Assembly (NCBI RefSeq): GCF_041200145.1
Contig: NZ_CP165734.1
Span: forward strand, 4,774,001-4,838,000
Reading direction: 5' to 3'
Origin: Bradyrhizobium sp. LLZ17
GTDB taxonomy: Bacteria > Pseudomonadota > Alphaproteobacteria > Rhizobiales > Xanthobacteraceae
Length of the DNA: 64,000 nucleotides
This document shows, piece by piece, positions 53,331 to 62,650 of the stretch. Made by a program: the position numbers and the translations under genes. The notes under the pieces are model-generated. The model saw only the letters and a list, made by a program, of their open reading frames with translations. It searched no databases and was not told the origin of the DNA. How positions within the stretch are numbered: the stretch's first letter is position 1; each line of letters begins with the position of its first letter.

Positions 53331-55967
53331 ATGACCTCCGAACGCTATAACGCCCGCGACGCCGAACCGCGCTGGCAACGCCAATGGGACGAGCAGGCGA
53401 TCTTCGTCTCCAAGAACGACGATCCGCGGCCGAAATACTACGTGCTGGAGATGTTCCCCTATCCGTCCGGGCGCATCCATATCGGCCATGTCCGCAATTA
53501 CACCCTCGGCGACGTGCTGGCCCGCTTCATGCGCGCCAAGGGTTTTAACGTGCTGCACCCGATGGGCTGGGACGCGTTCGGCCTGCCGGCCGAGAATGCC
53601 GCCATCGAGCGCAAGGTCGCGCCAAAGGCCTGGACCTACGACAACATCGCCGCGATGAAGAAGCAGCTCCGCTCGATCGGGCTGTCGCTGGACTGGAGCC
53701 GCGAGATCGCGACCTGCGATCCCTCCTATTACAAGCACCAGCAGAAGCTGTTTCTGGACTTCCTGCGCGCCGGTCTCGCCGAGCGCGAGAAGCGCAAGGT
53801 GAACTGGGACCCAGTCGACATGACCGTGCTCGCCAACGAGCAGGTGATCGACGGCCGCGGCTGGCGTTCGGGAGCCGTTGTCGAACAACGGGAAATGAAC
53901 CAGTGGGTCTTCAAGATCACGAAGTACTCGCAGGAGCTGCTGGACGCGCTGGACGATCTGGACCGCTGGCCCGACAAGGTGCGGCTGATGCAGCGCAACT
54001 GGATCGGCCGCTCCGAGGGCCTGCTGGTCCGCTTCGCGCTGGATCAGGCGACGACGCCCGCGGGCGAGAGCGAGCTGAAGATCTTCACGACGCGGCCCGA
54101 CACGCTGTTCGGCGCGAAGTTCATGGCGATCTCGGCGGATCATCCGCTGGCGCAGGCCGCCGCCGCCAAGAACCCGAAGCTCGCGGAGTTCATCGCCGAC
54201 ATCAAGAAGATGGGCACCGCGCAGGAGATCATCGACACCGCGGAGAAGCAGGGTTTTGACACCGGCATCCGCGCGCTGCACCCGTTCGATTCCAGCTGGA
54301 AGCTGCCGGTCTATGTCGCGAACTTCGTGCTGATGGAATACGGCACCGGCGCGATCTTCGGCTGCCCGGCGCATGACCAGCGCGACCTCGACTTCGTCAA
54401 CAAGTACAATCTCGGCAACACGCCGGTGGTGTGCCCCGAGGGCCAGGATCCCAAGGCTTTTGTCATCACCGACACCGCCTATGACGGTGACGGCCGCATG
54501 ATCAATTCCCGCTTTCTCGACGGCATGACCATCGAGCAAGCCAAGGACGAAGTCGCAAAACGCCTTGAAAACGAGCTGCGCGGCAATGCGCCGGTCGGCG
54601 AGCGTCAGGTCAATTTCCGGCTGCGCGACTGGGGCATTTCGCGGCAGCGCTATTGGGGTTGCCCGATCCCTATCATCCATTGCCCGAAATGCGACGTCGT
54701 GCCGGTGCCGGACGCGGAGCTGCCGGTGAAGCTGCCGGATGACGCGACCTTCGACAAGCCGGGCAATGCGCTCGACCATCACCCGACCTGGAAGCACGTC
54801 ACCTGCCCGCAATGCGGCGGCGCGGCGAGCCGCGAAACCGACACCATGGACACGTTCGTGGACTCGTCCTGGTATTTTGCGCGCTTCACTGATCCCTGGA
54901 ACGAAAACGCCCCGACGACCCCCGCGATCGTCAACCGGATGATGCCGGTCGACCAGTATATCGGCGGCGTCGAGCACGCCATCCTGCATCTGCTCTACAG
55001 CCGCTTCTTCGTCCGCGCGATGAAGGCGACCGGCCACATCGCCATGGACGAGCCCTTCGCCGGCATGTTCACCCAGGGCATGGTGGTGCACGAGACCTAC
55101 CAGAAGGCCGACGGCGCCTATGTGCAGCCGGCCGAGGTCAAGATCGAGGTCGGCGGTAACGGCAGGCGCGCGGTCCTGATGGCAACCGGCGAGGACATCA
55201 CGATCGGTCCGATCGAGAAGATGTCGAAGTCCAAGAAGAACACGGTCGACCCCGACGACATCATCGAGACCTACGGCGCCGATGTCGCGCGCTGGTTCAT
55301 GCTGTCGGACTCGCCGCCCGACCGCGACGTGATCTGGAGCGACGAGCGCGTCCAGGGCGCCTCGCGCTTCCTGCAGCGGCTGTGGCGGCTCCTGAACGAC
55401 TCCGTGGAGCTTGCCAAGACCGCACCCGCGGCGCGACCGGCCTCGTTCGGCCCCGACGCGACCGCTTTGCGCAAGGCCGCCCATGGCGCGCTGGACAAGG
55501 TCACGACCGGCATCGAGCGGCTGCATTTCAACGTCTGCCTCGCCCATATCCGCGAATTCGCCAACGCCCTGTCAGAGGCGCTCCAGCGCGCCGGCCAGCC
55601 ATCCCCCGGCCTTGCTCCGGATTTGGCTTGGGCGATCCGCGAGGCCGGCCGGATCCTGGTCCAGCTGTTCTCCCCGATGATGCCGCATCTGGCCGAGGAG
55701 TGCTGGCAGCTCCTGGGCCATGACGGGCTGGTTTCCGAGGCCAATTGGCCGCAAATCGAACGCGATTTGCTGGTTGAAGACGCCGTGACCCTGGTGGTCC
55801 AGGTCAACGGCAAGAAGCGGGGTGAGGTCACGGTTGCAACAGCGGCCCAAAATCCGGAAATCGAGGCTGCCGTTTTAGCGCTCGATGCGGTAAAACTGGC
55901 CCTGGACGGCAAGCCCGTCCGCAAAGTGATCATCGTCCCCAAGAGGATCGTGAATGTTGTCGGCTAG
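53331..55967 (+). CDS. leuS: Leucyl-tRNA synthetase
   Basis: An 878-residue class Ia synthetase. The HIGH motif is at 50-53 ([10 protein letters not shown]), the CP1 editing domain follows with [10 protein letters not shown] and the conserved Asp of [16 protein letters not shown], a zinc-like CPKCD/CPQCGG pair near 465-510, and KMSKS at 630-634. It charges tRNA-Leu and hydrolyses misformed products. Full length. It ends inside the start of lptE by 14 bases, so they are coupled. Confidence 0.97.
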   Translation: MTSERYNARDAEPRWQRQWDEQAIFVSKNDDPRPKYYVLEMFPYPSGRIHIGHVRNYTLGDVLARFMRAKGFNVLHPMGWDAFGLPAENAAIERKVAPKAWTYDNIAAMKKQLRSIGLSLDWSREIATCDPSYYKHQQKLFLDFLRAGLAEREKRKVNWDPVDMTVLANEQVIDGRGWRSGAVVEQREMNQWVFKITKYSQELLDALDDLDRWPDKVRLMQRNWIGRSEGLLVRFALDQATTPAGESELKIFTTRPDTLFGAKFMAISADHPLAQAAAAKNPKLAEFIADIKKMGTAQEIIDTAEKQGFDTGIRALHPFDSSWKLPVYVANFVLMEYGTGAIFGCPAHDQRDLDFVNKYNLGNTPVVCPEGQDPKAFVITDTAYDGDGRMINSRFLDGMTIEQAKDEVAKRLENELRGNAPVGERQVNFRLRDWGISRQRYWGCPIPIIHCPKCDVVPVPDAELPVKLPDDATFDKPGNALDHHPTWKHVTCPQCGGAASRETDTMDTFVDSSWYFARFTDPWNENAPTTPAIVNRMMPVDQYIGGVEHAILHLLYSRFFVRAMKATGHIAMDEPFAGMFTQGMVVHETYQKADGAYVQPAEVKIEVGGNGRRAVLMATGEDITIGPIEKMSKSKKNTVDPDDIIETYGADVARWFMLSDSPPDRDVIWSDERVQGASRFLQRLWRLLNDSVELAKTAPAARPASFGPDATALRKAAHGALDKVTTGIERLHFNVCLAHIREFANALSEALQRAGQPSPGLAPDLAWAIREAGRILVQLFSPMMPHLAEECWQLLGHDGLVSEANWPQIERDLLVEDAVTLVVQVNGKKRGEVTVATAAQNPEIEAAVLALDAVKLALDGKPVRKVIIVPKRIVNVVG

Positions 55968-56505
55968 GATCCGCATCGCAGCCCGTTTGCTGGCGGTTGC
56001 CGCATTGGCGGCGCTGACGGCTGGGTGCTTCCAGCCGATGTATGCCGAGCATACCGACGGCACCCCCGGCCTGCGCGAGAAGCTGATGGGGGTGGATCTC
56101 CCGCCGATCTCGAAGCCGAACGCCTCTCGCGAGGCCCGGGTCGGAGTCGAAGTCCGCAACGCGCTGGCGTTCAAACTCTACGGCTCGGCCACCGGCATGC
56201 CGCCGACGCACCGACTGGACATCCGCTTCACCAGCAGCAAGTCCTCCCTGATGATCGATCCCAATACCGGCCTGCCGAGCAGCGAGAATTACGGCATCGA
56301 CTGCCAGTACAATCTGATCGAGGTCGCGACCGGCAAGTCGGTGATGACCGGGACGACCTTCTCGCGCGTGTCCTACGACATGCCCGGCTCCTATCAGCGC
56401 TTCTCCCGCAACCGCGCGGTGCGTGATGCCGAGGATCGTGCCGCCAACGAGATCGCCGAGAACATCAACACCCGGCTCGCCTCGTTCTTCACCGCAGGCA
56501 CTTAG
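55954..56505 (+). CDS. lptE: LPS assembly lipoprotein LptE
   Basis: A 183-residue lipoprotein: signal peptide with lipobox LTAGC (Cys25), then an LptE-like domain with [10 protein letters not shown] and [16 protein letters not shown]. LptE plugs the LptD barrel in outer-membrane LPS export. The ATG 55954 lies within the end of leuS in another frame. It is placed between leuS and holA, the conserved proteobacterial order. Confidence 0.9.
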   Translation: MLSARIRIAARLLAVAALAALTAGCFQPMYAEHTDGTPGLREKLMGVDLPPISKPNASREARVGVEVRNALAFKLYGSATGMPPTHRLDIRFTSSKSSLMIDPNTGLPSSENYGIDCQYNLIEVATGKSVMTGTTFSRVSYDMPGSYQRFSRNRAVRDAEDRAANEIAENINTRLASFFTAGT

Positions 56506-56532
56506 GTTGCTCCTGGCATGACGATCTAGGTC

Positions 56533-57561
56533 ATGGTCGCACTGCGCGGAAAAGAGATCGACGCCTTCCTCGCCCGCCCCGACGCGGGCCGCCCGATCAT
56601 CCTGCTCTATGGTCCTGATGCCGGCCTCGTGCGCGAACGCGCCGATGCGCTGATCGCCTCAGCCGTCGATGATCCGAACGACCCCTTCTCGCTGGTCAAG
56701 CTCGACGGCGACGAGCTTTCGGCCGAGCCGTCGCGCCTGGTCGATGAGGTCATGACCGTGCCGCTGTTCGGCGGCCGCCGCGCCATCCGCGTGCGCGCCG
56801 GCTCGCGCAGCTTCGCCAGCGGCATCGACACGCTGGCCGAGATGCCGGTGAAGGATTGCCGTATCGTGATCGAGGCCGGCGAACTCCGCGCCGAGTCGCC
56901 GCTGCGCAACGCCTGTGAGCGGGCCAAGACGGCCGTGGCGATCGCCTGTTATCCCGACACCGAGCGCGACCTCGCCAAGCTGATCGACGACGAGCTCCGC
57001 ATCGGCAATCTGCGCATCGCGCAGGATGCCCGCGCCGCGCTGATGTCGTTCCTCGGCGGCGACCGCCAGGCCTCGCGCAACGAACTGCGCAAGCTCACGC
57101 TCTACGCCCATGGCAAGGGCGAGATCACGCTGGACGACGTGATGGCCGTCGTCGCCGATGCCTCCGAGTTGAAACTCGATCCGATCGTCGACGGCGCCTT
57201 CGCCGGCCGGCCTGACATCGTCGAAACCGAATTCGCAAAAGCCATGATCGCCGGCACCTATCCCGGGGTCATCATCTCCGCGGCGCAGCGCCAGGCCGCG
57301 TGGCTGCACAAATCCGCGCTCGCGATTGCCGACGGCACGCCGGCCTCCGCGGTGCTCGATGGCGGATTTCCGCGGCTGCATTTTTCAAGAAAGCCCGCGG
57401 TCGAAACCGCGCTGCGCAATTTCAGCGTAACGCGGCTCGCAGGAATCATCGAGCAACTTGCGACCGCCGCGCTCGACACCCGCAAGCAATCCACCCTCGC
57501 CTCGGCCATCGCCCAGCGTACGCTGATGGCGATCGCCGCGAATGCGAAGCGACGGGGCTAA
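56533..57561 (+). CDS. holA: DNA polymerase III subunit delta
   Basis: A 342-residue clamp-loader delta subunit. The beginning MVALRGKEIDAFLARPDAGRPIILLYGPDAGLVRERAD and LVDEVMTVPLFGGRRAIRVR, and the C-terminal region with LDTRKQ, match HolA. It opens the beta clamp during loading and lacks a Walker A motif, as expected for delta. ATG 56533 is 27 bases after lptE's stop. It is followed by repeat families D and B. Confidence 0.94.
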   Translation: MVALRGKEIDAFLARPDAGRPIILLYGPDAGLVRERADALIASAVDDPNDPFSLVKLDGDELSAEPSRLVDEVMTVPLFGGRRAIRVRAGSRSFASGIDTLAEMPVKDCRIVIEAGELRAESPLRNACERAKTAVAIACYPDTERDLAKLIDDELRIGNLRIAQDARAALMSFLGGDRQASRNELRKLTLYAHGKGEITLDDVMAVVADASELKLDPIVDGAFAGRPDIVETEFAKAMIAGTYPGVIISAAQRQAAWLHKSALAIADGTPASAVLDGGFPRLHFSRKPAVETALRNFSVTRLAGIIEQLATAALDTRKQSTLASAIAQRTLMAIAANAKRRG

Positions 57562-57581
57562 TCAGGATCGCGCTTTCTCCC

Positions 57582-57669
57582 CGTCATTGCGAGGAGCCCT
57601 TGCGACGAAGCAATCCAGAGTCTCTCCGCGGAAAGATTCTGGATTGCTTCGCTGCGCTCGCAATGACGG
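57582..57669. repeat. Dispersed repeat, family D, copy 2
   Basis: Arms CGTCATTGCGAGG and CTCGCAATGACGG with inner GCAATCCAGAGTC/GATTCTGGATTGC. Related to 50557-50629. It follows holA by about 20 bases. Confidence 0.8.
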
Positions 57670-57700
57670 TGTAGAGGCGGCGCGCCAAGCTCTCACCAAG

Positions 57701-57828
57701 GTCGTCCCGGCGAAGGCCGGGACCCATAACCACAGGGAGAAGCTTTGACGAAGGCTCGTCTTTCGGTACTGCGGGCTTCCGCAATCGATGGATCACGCAG
57801 TATGGGTCCCGGCCTTCGCTGGGACGAC
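57701..57828. repeat. Dispersed inverted repeat, family B, copy 3
   Basis: Arms GTCGTCCCGGCGAAGGCCGG ... GGGACCCATAA and TATGGGTCCCGGCCTTCGCT ... GGGACGAC. It ends 9 bases before the convergent parB stop codon, between holA and parB. Confidence 0.85.
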
Positions 57829-57836
57829 ACCGATGA

Positions 57837-58721
57837 TCAGAGCGCGCCTTTGGCGAGCCGCTTCATCACCTCGTCGAGCTGATCGAGGTTGCGGTAGTTG
57901 ATCTGAACGGAGCCGCCGGGGTCGCGATGGCTGACGGTGACCTTGAGGCCCAGCGCGTCGCTGACGCGCTTCTCGAGGTCGACCGTATCGGGGTCTTTCT
58001 CCTTGGCACCGGCGCGCGCCTTCTGCGGCTTGCGCTCCGGCACGCCCTCTTCATGGGCGAGCGCCTCGGTCTGGCGGACGTTGAGGCCCTCTTCGACAAT
58101 GCGCTTGGCGGCCGCGAGCGGATCGGGCACGCCGATCAGCGCACGGGCATGGCCGGCCGTCAGCTGGCCGTTCGCGATCAAGCCCTGCACCTCGGCAGGC
58201 AGCTTTGTCAGCCGCATCATGTTGGCGACGTGGCTACGACTCTTGCCGACGACTTTCGCGATCTCGTCCTGGCTGCGTTTGAACTCGTCGGCGAGCGCGT
58301 GGTAGCCCAGCGCCTCTTCCATCGGGTTGAGATCTTCGCGCTGCACGTTCTCGACGATCGCGAACTCCAGCGCATCGCTGTCGCTGATGTCGACGGGGAC
58401 GATCGGCACGTCGTGCAGGCCGGCCATTTGCGAGGCGCGCCAGCGCCGCTCGCCGGCGATGATCTCAAAGCGATCCTGCACGCCTTTCACCGGACGCACC
58501 ACGATCGGCTGGATCACGCCGTGCTGCTTGATGGAGTCGGAGAGCTCCTTGAGCTCGGTTTCCGAAAAGGCGCGGCGCGGATTGCGCGGATTGGGCTTGA
58601 TGAATTCGATCGGCACCTTGCGCTGCGCGCGCGGACGATCGACATGCTGCGCCTCGCCGCCGACATCACCGATCAGACTCGCAAGACCCCGGCCCAGTCG
58701 CGAACGCGCTTCGTCGGCCAT
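57837..58721 (-). CDS. parB: Chromosome-partitioning protein ParB
   Basis: A 294-residue ParB: LGRGLASLIGD N-terminus (ParA-interacting), box I near IQPIVVRPV, box II GERRWRASQMAGL, and helix-turn-helix near LTAGHARALIG, with the C-terminal dimer segment SVQINYRNLDQLDEVMKRLAKG. It binds parS and spreads with CTP. ATG 58721 is used because the conserved start lies there and GGGAG stands upstream; a GTG 7 codons earlier is possible. The parA-parB gap of 148 bases holds a family E repeat, so ParB may have its own message part. Confidence 0.95.
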   Translation of the reverse strand: MADEARSRLGRGLASLIGDVGGEAQHVDRPRAQRKVPIEFIKPNPRNPRRAFSETELKELSDSIKQHGVIQPIVVRPVKGVQDRFEIIAGERRWRASQMAGLHDVPIVPVDISDSDALEFAIVENVQREDLNPMEEALGYHALADEFKRSQDEIAKVVGKSRSHVANMMRLTKLPAEVQGLIANGQLTAGHARALIGVPDPLAAAKRIVEEGLNVRQTEALAHEEGVPERKPQKARAGAKEKDPDTVDLEKRVSDALGLKVTVSHRDPGGSVQINYRNLDQLDEVMKRLAKGAL

Positions 58722-58773
58722 CGCCAGCTCCCTTGGATTCACTTTGGCAACACTCCAGAACTGAATTTCAGAT

Positions 58774-58863
58774 CGTAGGGTGGGTTAGCGCAGCGTAACC
58801 CACCATTGGTTTGTTCGAGGCCGCAGACGTGGTGGGTTACGCCTTCGGCTAACCCACCCTACG
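58774..58863. repeat. Dispersed repeat, family E (GTAGGGTGGGTTA type), between parA and parB
   Basis: Arms CGTAGGGTGGGTTAGCGCAG and CGGCTAACCCACCCTACG with inner TAACCCACCA/TGGTGGGTTA. It ends 6 bases before the parA stop codon and fills most of the gap between parA and parB, so it would form a hairpin in a shared transcript. Confidence 0.85.
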
Positions 58864-58869
58864 TCGTCG

Positions 58870-59724
58870 TCAATGTGTCGTACGCAGCTCGCGCTCGCGC
58901 TGGATCACTTCGGTGGCGAGCCGCAGATATGCTTCGCTGCCGACGCATTTGAGATCGTAGACCAGCACCGGCTTGCCGTAGGACGGCGCTTCGGAGATGC
59001 GCACGTTGCGCGGGATCATGGTCTTGTAGACCTTCTCGCCCATGAATTGCCTGACGTCGGCGACGACCTGGTTCGAGAGGTTGTTGCGCGAGTCGAACAT
59101 GGTCAGCACGATGCCGTGGATCGACAGGTTCGGATTGAGCGTCGAGCGCACCTGCTCTACCGTCTGCAGCAATTGCGACAGGCCTTCGAGCGCGAAGAAC
59201 TCGCATTGCAATGGCACCAGGATCGCGTCGGAAGCTGCCATCGCGTTCACAGTGATCAAGTTGAGCGAGGGCGGACAGTCGATCAGCACGTAGGTGTAAT
59301 CGGCATCGGGCGAGACGTTGTTGTTGAGTGCGCTGATCGCGTCGCGCAGCTTGTACGCACGACCGGGCGTGGTGCCGAGCTCGAGCTCGAGGCCGGACAG
59401 ATCCATCGTCGAAGGCGCGATATGCAGCCGCGGCACGGCAGTCGACACCACCGCTTCGCGCAGGCTCGCCTCGCCCACCAGAACGTCGTAAGTCGAGCAG
59501 GAGCGGTTGCGGCGATCGATGCCAAGCCCGGTCGAAGCATTGCCCTGCGGATCGAGATCGACGATCAGGACGCGCTCGCCAATCGCTGCGAGCGCCGTGC
59601 CGAGATTGATCGCGGTGGTTGTTTTGCCCACACCGCCCTTTTGATTCGCCAGCGCCAGGATGCGCGGGTGACCCTGGGGCACCGCCACGGTCTGTTCTTG
59701 CTGCGGTTCGTCAATCACGGTCAT
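58870..59724 (-). CDS. parA: Chromosome-partitioning ATPase ParA
   Basis: A 284-residue ATPase of the MinD/Soj group: deviant Walker A KGGVGKTT at residues 29-36, VDLDPQGNAS near 55-64, DCPPSLNL switch II and the ADP-contacting LTMFD. It forms nucleoid gradients that move ParB-parS complexes. It is followed by parB on the same strand with a repeat in between. Full length with a short Gln/Glu N-terminus (EPQQEQTVAVPQGH). Confidence 0.96.
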   Translation of the reverse strand: MTVIDEPQQEQTVAVPQGHPRILALANQKGGVGKTTTAINLGTALAAIGERVLIVDLDPQGNASTGLGIDRRNRSCSTYDVLVGEASLREAVVSTAVPRLHIAPSTMDLSGLELELGTTPGRAYKLRDAISALNNNVSPDADYTYVLIDCPPSLNLITVNAMAASDAILVPLQCEFFALEGLSQLLQTVEQVRSTLNPNLSIHGIVLTMFDSRNNLSNQVVADVRQFMGEKVYKTMIPRNVRISEAPSYGKPVLVYDLKCVGSEAYLRLATEVIQRERELRTTH

Positions 59725-59754
59725 CGCACATCCCCCAGTCAGTCCCTGAACGTC

Positions 59755-60525
59755 TCAGCTGCGCCGTTCGACGGTATCGAGTTCAACGATCCAGCCATCA
59801 CCCGTCCGACTTTGATGGAGCTGGGGCTGAATATTCCAATATTTAGCGGCTTCGGTCAATTCAGCCTCTACATCTTGTCCCTTGAGGAACAGCGCTTTCG
59901 CCCCTTGGCGCATCAGCGGCTCCGCAAAGCCGATCAGTTGATGTAGCGGAGCCAGCGCGCGCGCGGTGACGCAATCGACCGGGCCAGTGATTCTATCCAC
60001 ATTATCCCCGATCTCGGCGAGATGTACGACTCCGGGAGATGTGGTGACGCGGATGGCTTCGCGCAGAAAGGCAGCCTTCTTGGCGATTCGCTCGACGAGA
60101 TGGACGCTCGCGCCCGGCGTCCCGGCCACGGCACAGGCCAATACCACGCCAGGAAAGCCGCCGCCGCTTCCGAGGTCGGCCCAGCGCTTTGCGGACGGCG
60201 CCAAGTCCACGAGCTGGAGCGAGTCGGCGATGTGCCGGGTCCAGAGATGCGGCAGGGTCGAGGGCGCGACCAGATTGGTCTTGGCCTGCCACGCCCGCAG
60301 CAGCGCGATGTAGCGATCGAGCCTATTTTCCGTTTCATGTGAAACGGGGGCGAGCCTCAATGCCTCTCGCTTGTCGGCGGCGATAGTGGAATCGAGCGCC
60401 CGATCGTTGGCGCTGGCCTTGTCGATCTTCGGCCTGGTCGGTGCCGGTTCGGATCGACCAGCGCCCTCACCTGTTCCGGGTCGTCGGGATAGCGGTTTGT
60501 CCCCGCCCGGTCCGCGCTGTTTCAC
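59755..60525 (-). CDS. rsmG: 16S rRNA (guanine-527-N7)-methyltransferase
   Basis: A 256-residue GidB. The SAM-binding core is WADLGSGGGFPGVVLACAV, followed by HLVERIAKKAAFLREAIR and TARALAPLHQLI. It modifies G527 of 16S rRNA. The first 45 residues are a Lys/Arg-rich, poorly conserved extension. The GTG start (60523-60525) lies inside a parS-like palindrome, and a second such site is within the coding region at 60331-60346. Stop of mnmG is 9 bases upstream of its start. Confidence 0.92.
   Translation of the reverse strand: MKQRGPGGDKPLSRRPGTGEGAGRSEPAPTRPKIDKASANDRALDSTIAADKREALRLAPVSHETENRLDRYIALLRAWQAKTNLVAPSTLPHLWTRHIADSLQLVDLAPSAKRWADLGSGGGFPGVVLACAVAGTPGASVHLVERIAKKAAFLREAIRVTTSPGVVHLAEIGDNVDRITGPVDCVTARALAPLHQLIGFAEPLMRQGAKALFLKGQDVEAELTEAAKYWNIQPQLHQSRTGDGWIVELDTVERRS
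60331..60346. promoter_or_regulatory. parS-like site 1, inside rsmG
   Basis: CGTTTCATGTGAAACG: the parS core TTTCACGTGAAA with one transition (C to T) but still a strong dyad. It lies inside the rsmG coding region. Confidence 0.7.
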
Positions 60526-60533
60526 GTGAAAGG
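60518..60533. promoter_or_regulatory. parS-like site 2, at the rsmG start codon
   Basis: TGTTTCACGTGAAAGG differs from the parS consensus TGTTTCACGTGAAACA at the last two bases only. The GTG start codon of rsmG lies within it (60523-60525, minus strand). Confidence 0.8.
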
Positions 60534-60534
60534 C

Positions 60535-62415
60535 CTATGCGATTGCTCTGGAGGTCTTCCGTGCTTCACGGCGAAGGTAGGCCGCGAGGATGCCGAGTGC
60601 CGCCGGCGTCATGCCGTCGATGCGGCCGGCTTGGCCGACAGTGAACGGCCGTGCTTTCTCGAGCTTGGCACGAACCTCATTGGAGAGGCCCGGCACCAGC
60701 TGGAAGTCGACATCGGACAGCACCAGCCCCTCGTCCCGCCGGAAGGCTTCAACGTCGGCGCTTTGCCGCTCAAGATAGACGTCGTATTTGGCGTCGATCT
60801 CGAGATGGGTCGCGATCACGGGATCGATGCTCGACAGCTCCGGCCAGATCGCGCGGACCTGGCTCCAGCCGACCTCAGGATAGGCCATCAGTTCAAAGGC
60901 CGACCGGCGCTGTCCGTCCCGGTTCAGCGACAGCCCGTGCTTGATCGCTTCATTCGGGGTAATCGTCAGGGATTTCGACAGCGTCCGCGCCGCATTCAAA
61001 GCGTCCATCTTGGCGCGATGATGCTGCGTCCGGGCGCCGCCGACACATCCGAGGGCGATGCCCTTCGCGGTCAGGCGCTGGTCGGCATTATCCGCCCGCA
61101 GGGTGAGGCGGTACTCGGCGCGCGACGTGAACATCCGATAGGGTTCGCTGATCCCGCGGGTGACGAGGTCGTCGATCATCACCCCGAGATAGCCATCTGC
61201 CCGGTCGAACACCGTCAGCGCAGCGCCACTGGCGGATAGTGCCGCGTTGAGCCCGGCGACAATGCCCTGGCCCGCGGCTTCCTCATATCCGGTGGTGCCG
61301 TTGATCTGGCCAGCCAGGAACAGGCCGCGCAACCGCTTGGTCTGAAGGGTCGGGTCGAGCTCGCGGGGATCGATATGGTCGTATTCGATGGCATAGCCTG
61401 GCCTGACCATCTTGACCCGCTCCAGCCCCGGAATGGTGGCGAGGATCGCGAGCTGGACCTCCTCCGGCAGCGAGGTGGAGATGCCGTTGGGATAGACCGT
61501 GCTGTCGTCGAGCCCTTCCGGCTCCAGAAAGATCTGGTGGCCGTCGCGGTCGCCGAAACGGACGATTTTGTCCTCGATCGAGGGACAATAGCGCGGCCCA
61601 GAGCTTTTGATCTGGCCCGAATACATCGGCGAGCGATGCACATTGGCCCGGATCACGTCGTGCGTTGCAGAGGTGGTGCGGGTGATCCCGCACTGAATCT
61701 GCGGCGTCGTGATCCGCTCGGTCATCACCGAAAACGGCTCCGGCGGCTCATCCCCGGGCTGCATTTCGACCGCCGACCAGTCGATCGTGGCGCCATCGAG
61801 GCGCGGCGGCGTGCCGGTCTTCAGCCGTCCAAGGACAAATCCGGCGCGCTCGAAGGAGCTCGAAAGGCCCATGGCTGGGGCCTCGCCGACCCGGCCGGCC
61901 GGCCAATTCTTCTCGCCGAGATGGATCAAGCCGCGCAGGAAGGTGCCGGTGGTGATGACGACGGCCCCTGCTCCGAACTCTCGGCCATCGGCCAGGCGCA
62001 GGCCAGTGACCCGGCCCCCCGCTACGATCAGCTCGTCGGCCTCGCCCTCAATCACCGAGAGACCTTCGGTGCCGCGGATCGCGGCCTGCATCGCCGCTGC
62101 ATAGAGCTTGCGGTCGGCCTGGGCCCGCGGACCGCGGACGGCCGGGCCCTTACGGCGATTGAGGACGCGAAACTGGATGCCACCGGCGTCCGCCACTCGC
62201 CCCATCAAACCATCCAGCGCATCGACCTCGCGCACCAGATGACCCTTGCCGAGACCGCCGATCGCCGGGTTGCAGGACATCGCACCGACCGTCGAAAAGC
62301 GGTGCGTCACCAGGGCGGTGATCGCGCCCATCCGAGCGGCCGCAGCCGCGGCTTCGCAGCCGGCATGACCGCCCCCGATAACGATGACGTCGAAGCTCTC
62401 GCGCTCTGTTCGCAT
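60535..62415 (-). CDS. mnmG: tRNA uridine-34 5-carboxymethylaminomethyl modification enzyme MnmG
   Basis: A 626-residue FAD enzyme (GidA). The dinucleotide fold [10 protein letters not shown] is near residues 14-23; later come [26 protein letters not shown]-like AQ loops, [10 protein letters not shown] and the C-terminal helical MnmE-binding region. With MnmE it modifies U34 in tRNAs reading NNA/NNG codons. It ends 9 bases before the rsmG start, in the standard mnmE-mnmG-rsmG order. Confidence 0.96.
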   Translation of the reverse strand: MRTERESFDVIVIGGGHAGCEAAAAAARMGAITALVTHRFSTVGAMSCNPAIGGLGKGHLVREVDALDGLMGRVADAGGIQFRVLNRRKGPAVRGPRAQADRKLYAAAMQAAIRGTEGLSVIEGEADELIVAGGRVTGLRLADGREFGAGAVVITTGTFLRGLIHLGEKNWPAGRVGEAPAMGLSSSFERAGFVLGRLKTGTPPRLDGATIDWSAVEMQPGDEPPEPFSVMTERITTPQIQCGITRTTSATHDVIRANVHRSPMYSGQIKSSGPRYCPSIEDKIVRFGDRDGHQIFLEPEGLDDSTVYPNGISTSLPEEVQLAILATIPGLERVKMVRPGYAIEYDHIDPRELDPTLQTKRLRGLFLAGQINGTTGYEEAAGQGIVAGLNAALSASGAALTVFDRADGYLGVMIDDLVTRGISEPYRMFTSRAEYRLTLRADNADQRLTAKGIALGCVGGARTQHHRAKMDALNAARTLSKSLTITPNEAIKHGLSLNRDGQRRSAFELMAYPEVGWSQVRAIWPELSSIDPVIATHLEIDAKYDVYLERQSADVEAFRRDEGLVLSDVDFQLVPGLSNEVRAKLEKARPFTVGQAGRIDGMTPAALGILAAYLRREARKTSRAIA

Positions 62416-62471
62416 GGGCGACTTCTAACTCAGAGAGGAAAAAGCCGGAAGTGGAAACTCAGGCAGCCTGC

Positions 62472-62487
62472 TGTTTCACGTGAAACC
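62472..62487. promoter_or_regulatory. parS site 3
   Basis: TGTTTCACGTGAAACC, one base from the consensus TGTTTCACGTGAAACA. Confidence 0.9.
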
Positions 62488-62515
62488 GGCTCAGGGCTTC
62501 AAACACTTTCTGCCA

Positions 62516-62535
62516 AACAACCCCATGCACAGTAG
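62516..62535. repeat. 20-base motif AACAACCCCATGCACAGTAG, copy 2
   Basis: Identical to the motif at 24830-24849; here it lies between two parS sites. The flanks differ between the copies. Confidence 0.7.
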
Positions 62536-62554
62536 CCAAGACGTAAAATCGTTG

Positions 62555-62570
62555 CGTTTCACGTGAAACA
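62555..62570. promoter_or_regulatory. parS site 4
   Basis: CGTTTCACGTGAAACA, one base from the consensus. Confidence 0.9.
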
Positions 62571-62590
62571 CTCAGCCCTACGGGCAGGTT

Positions 62591-62606
62591 TGTTTCACGT
62601 GAAACA
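62591..62606. promoter_or_regulatory. parS site 5, perfect consensus
   Basis: TGTTTCACGTGAAACA, an exact match to the universal parS consensus. It is 36 bases from site 4. Confidence 0.95.
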
Positions 62607-62650
62607 GCAAGAACTGGAACAAGAAATAGTTCTAGAATGAAGAACTAGAC

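Larger units (their letters stand above)
62416..62650. other. Intergenic region between mnmE and mnmG with three parS sites
   Basis: About 235 bases without a gene. Three parS-type palindromes lie here (62472, 62555, 62591), with a 20-base motif also found at 24830 between the first two. The mnmG promoter should also lie here. This is the centromere-like part of the window. Confidence 0.8.

Noticed and set aside
53280..55547. 755-codon frame antisense to leuS
   Set aside because: Shadow of leuS; low-complexity Arg/His/Gln sequence without domains.
61375..62535. 386-codon frame antisense to mnmG
   Set aside because: Shadow frame of a full-length, well-conserved mnmG.
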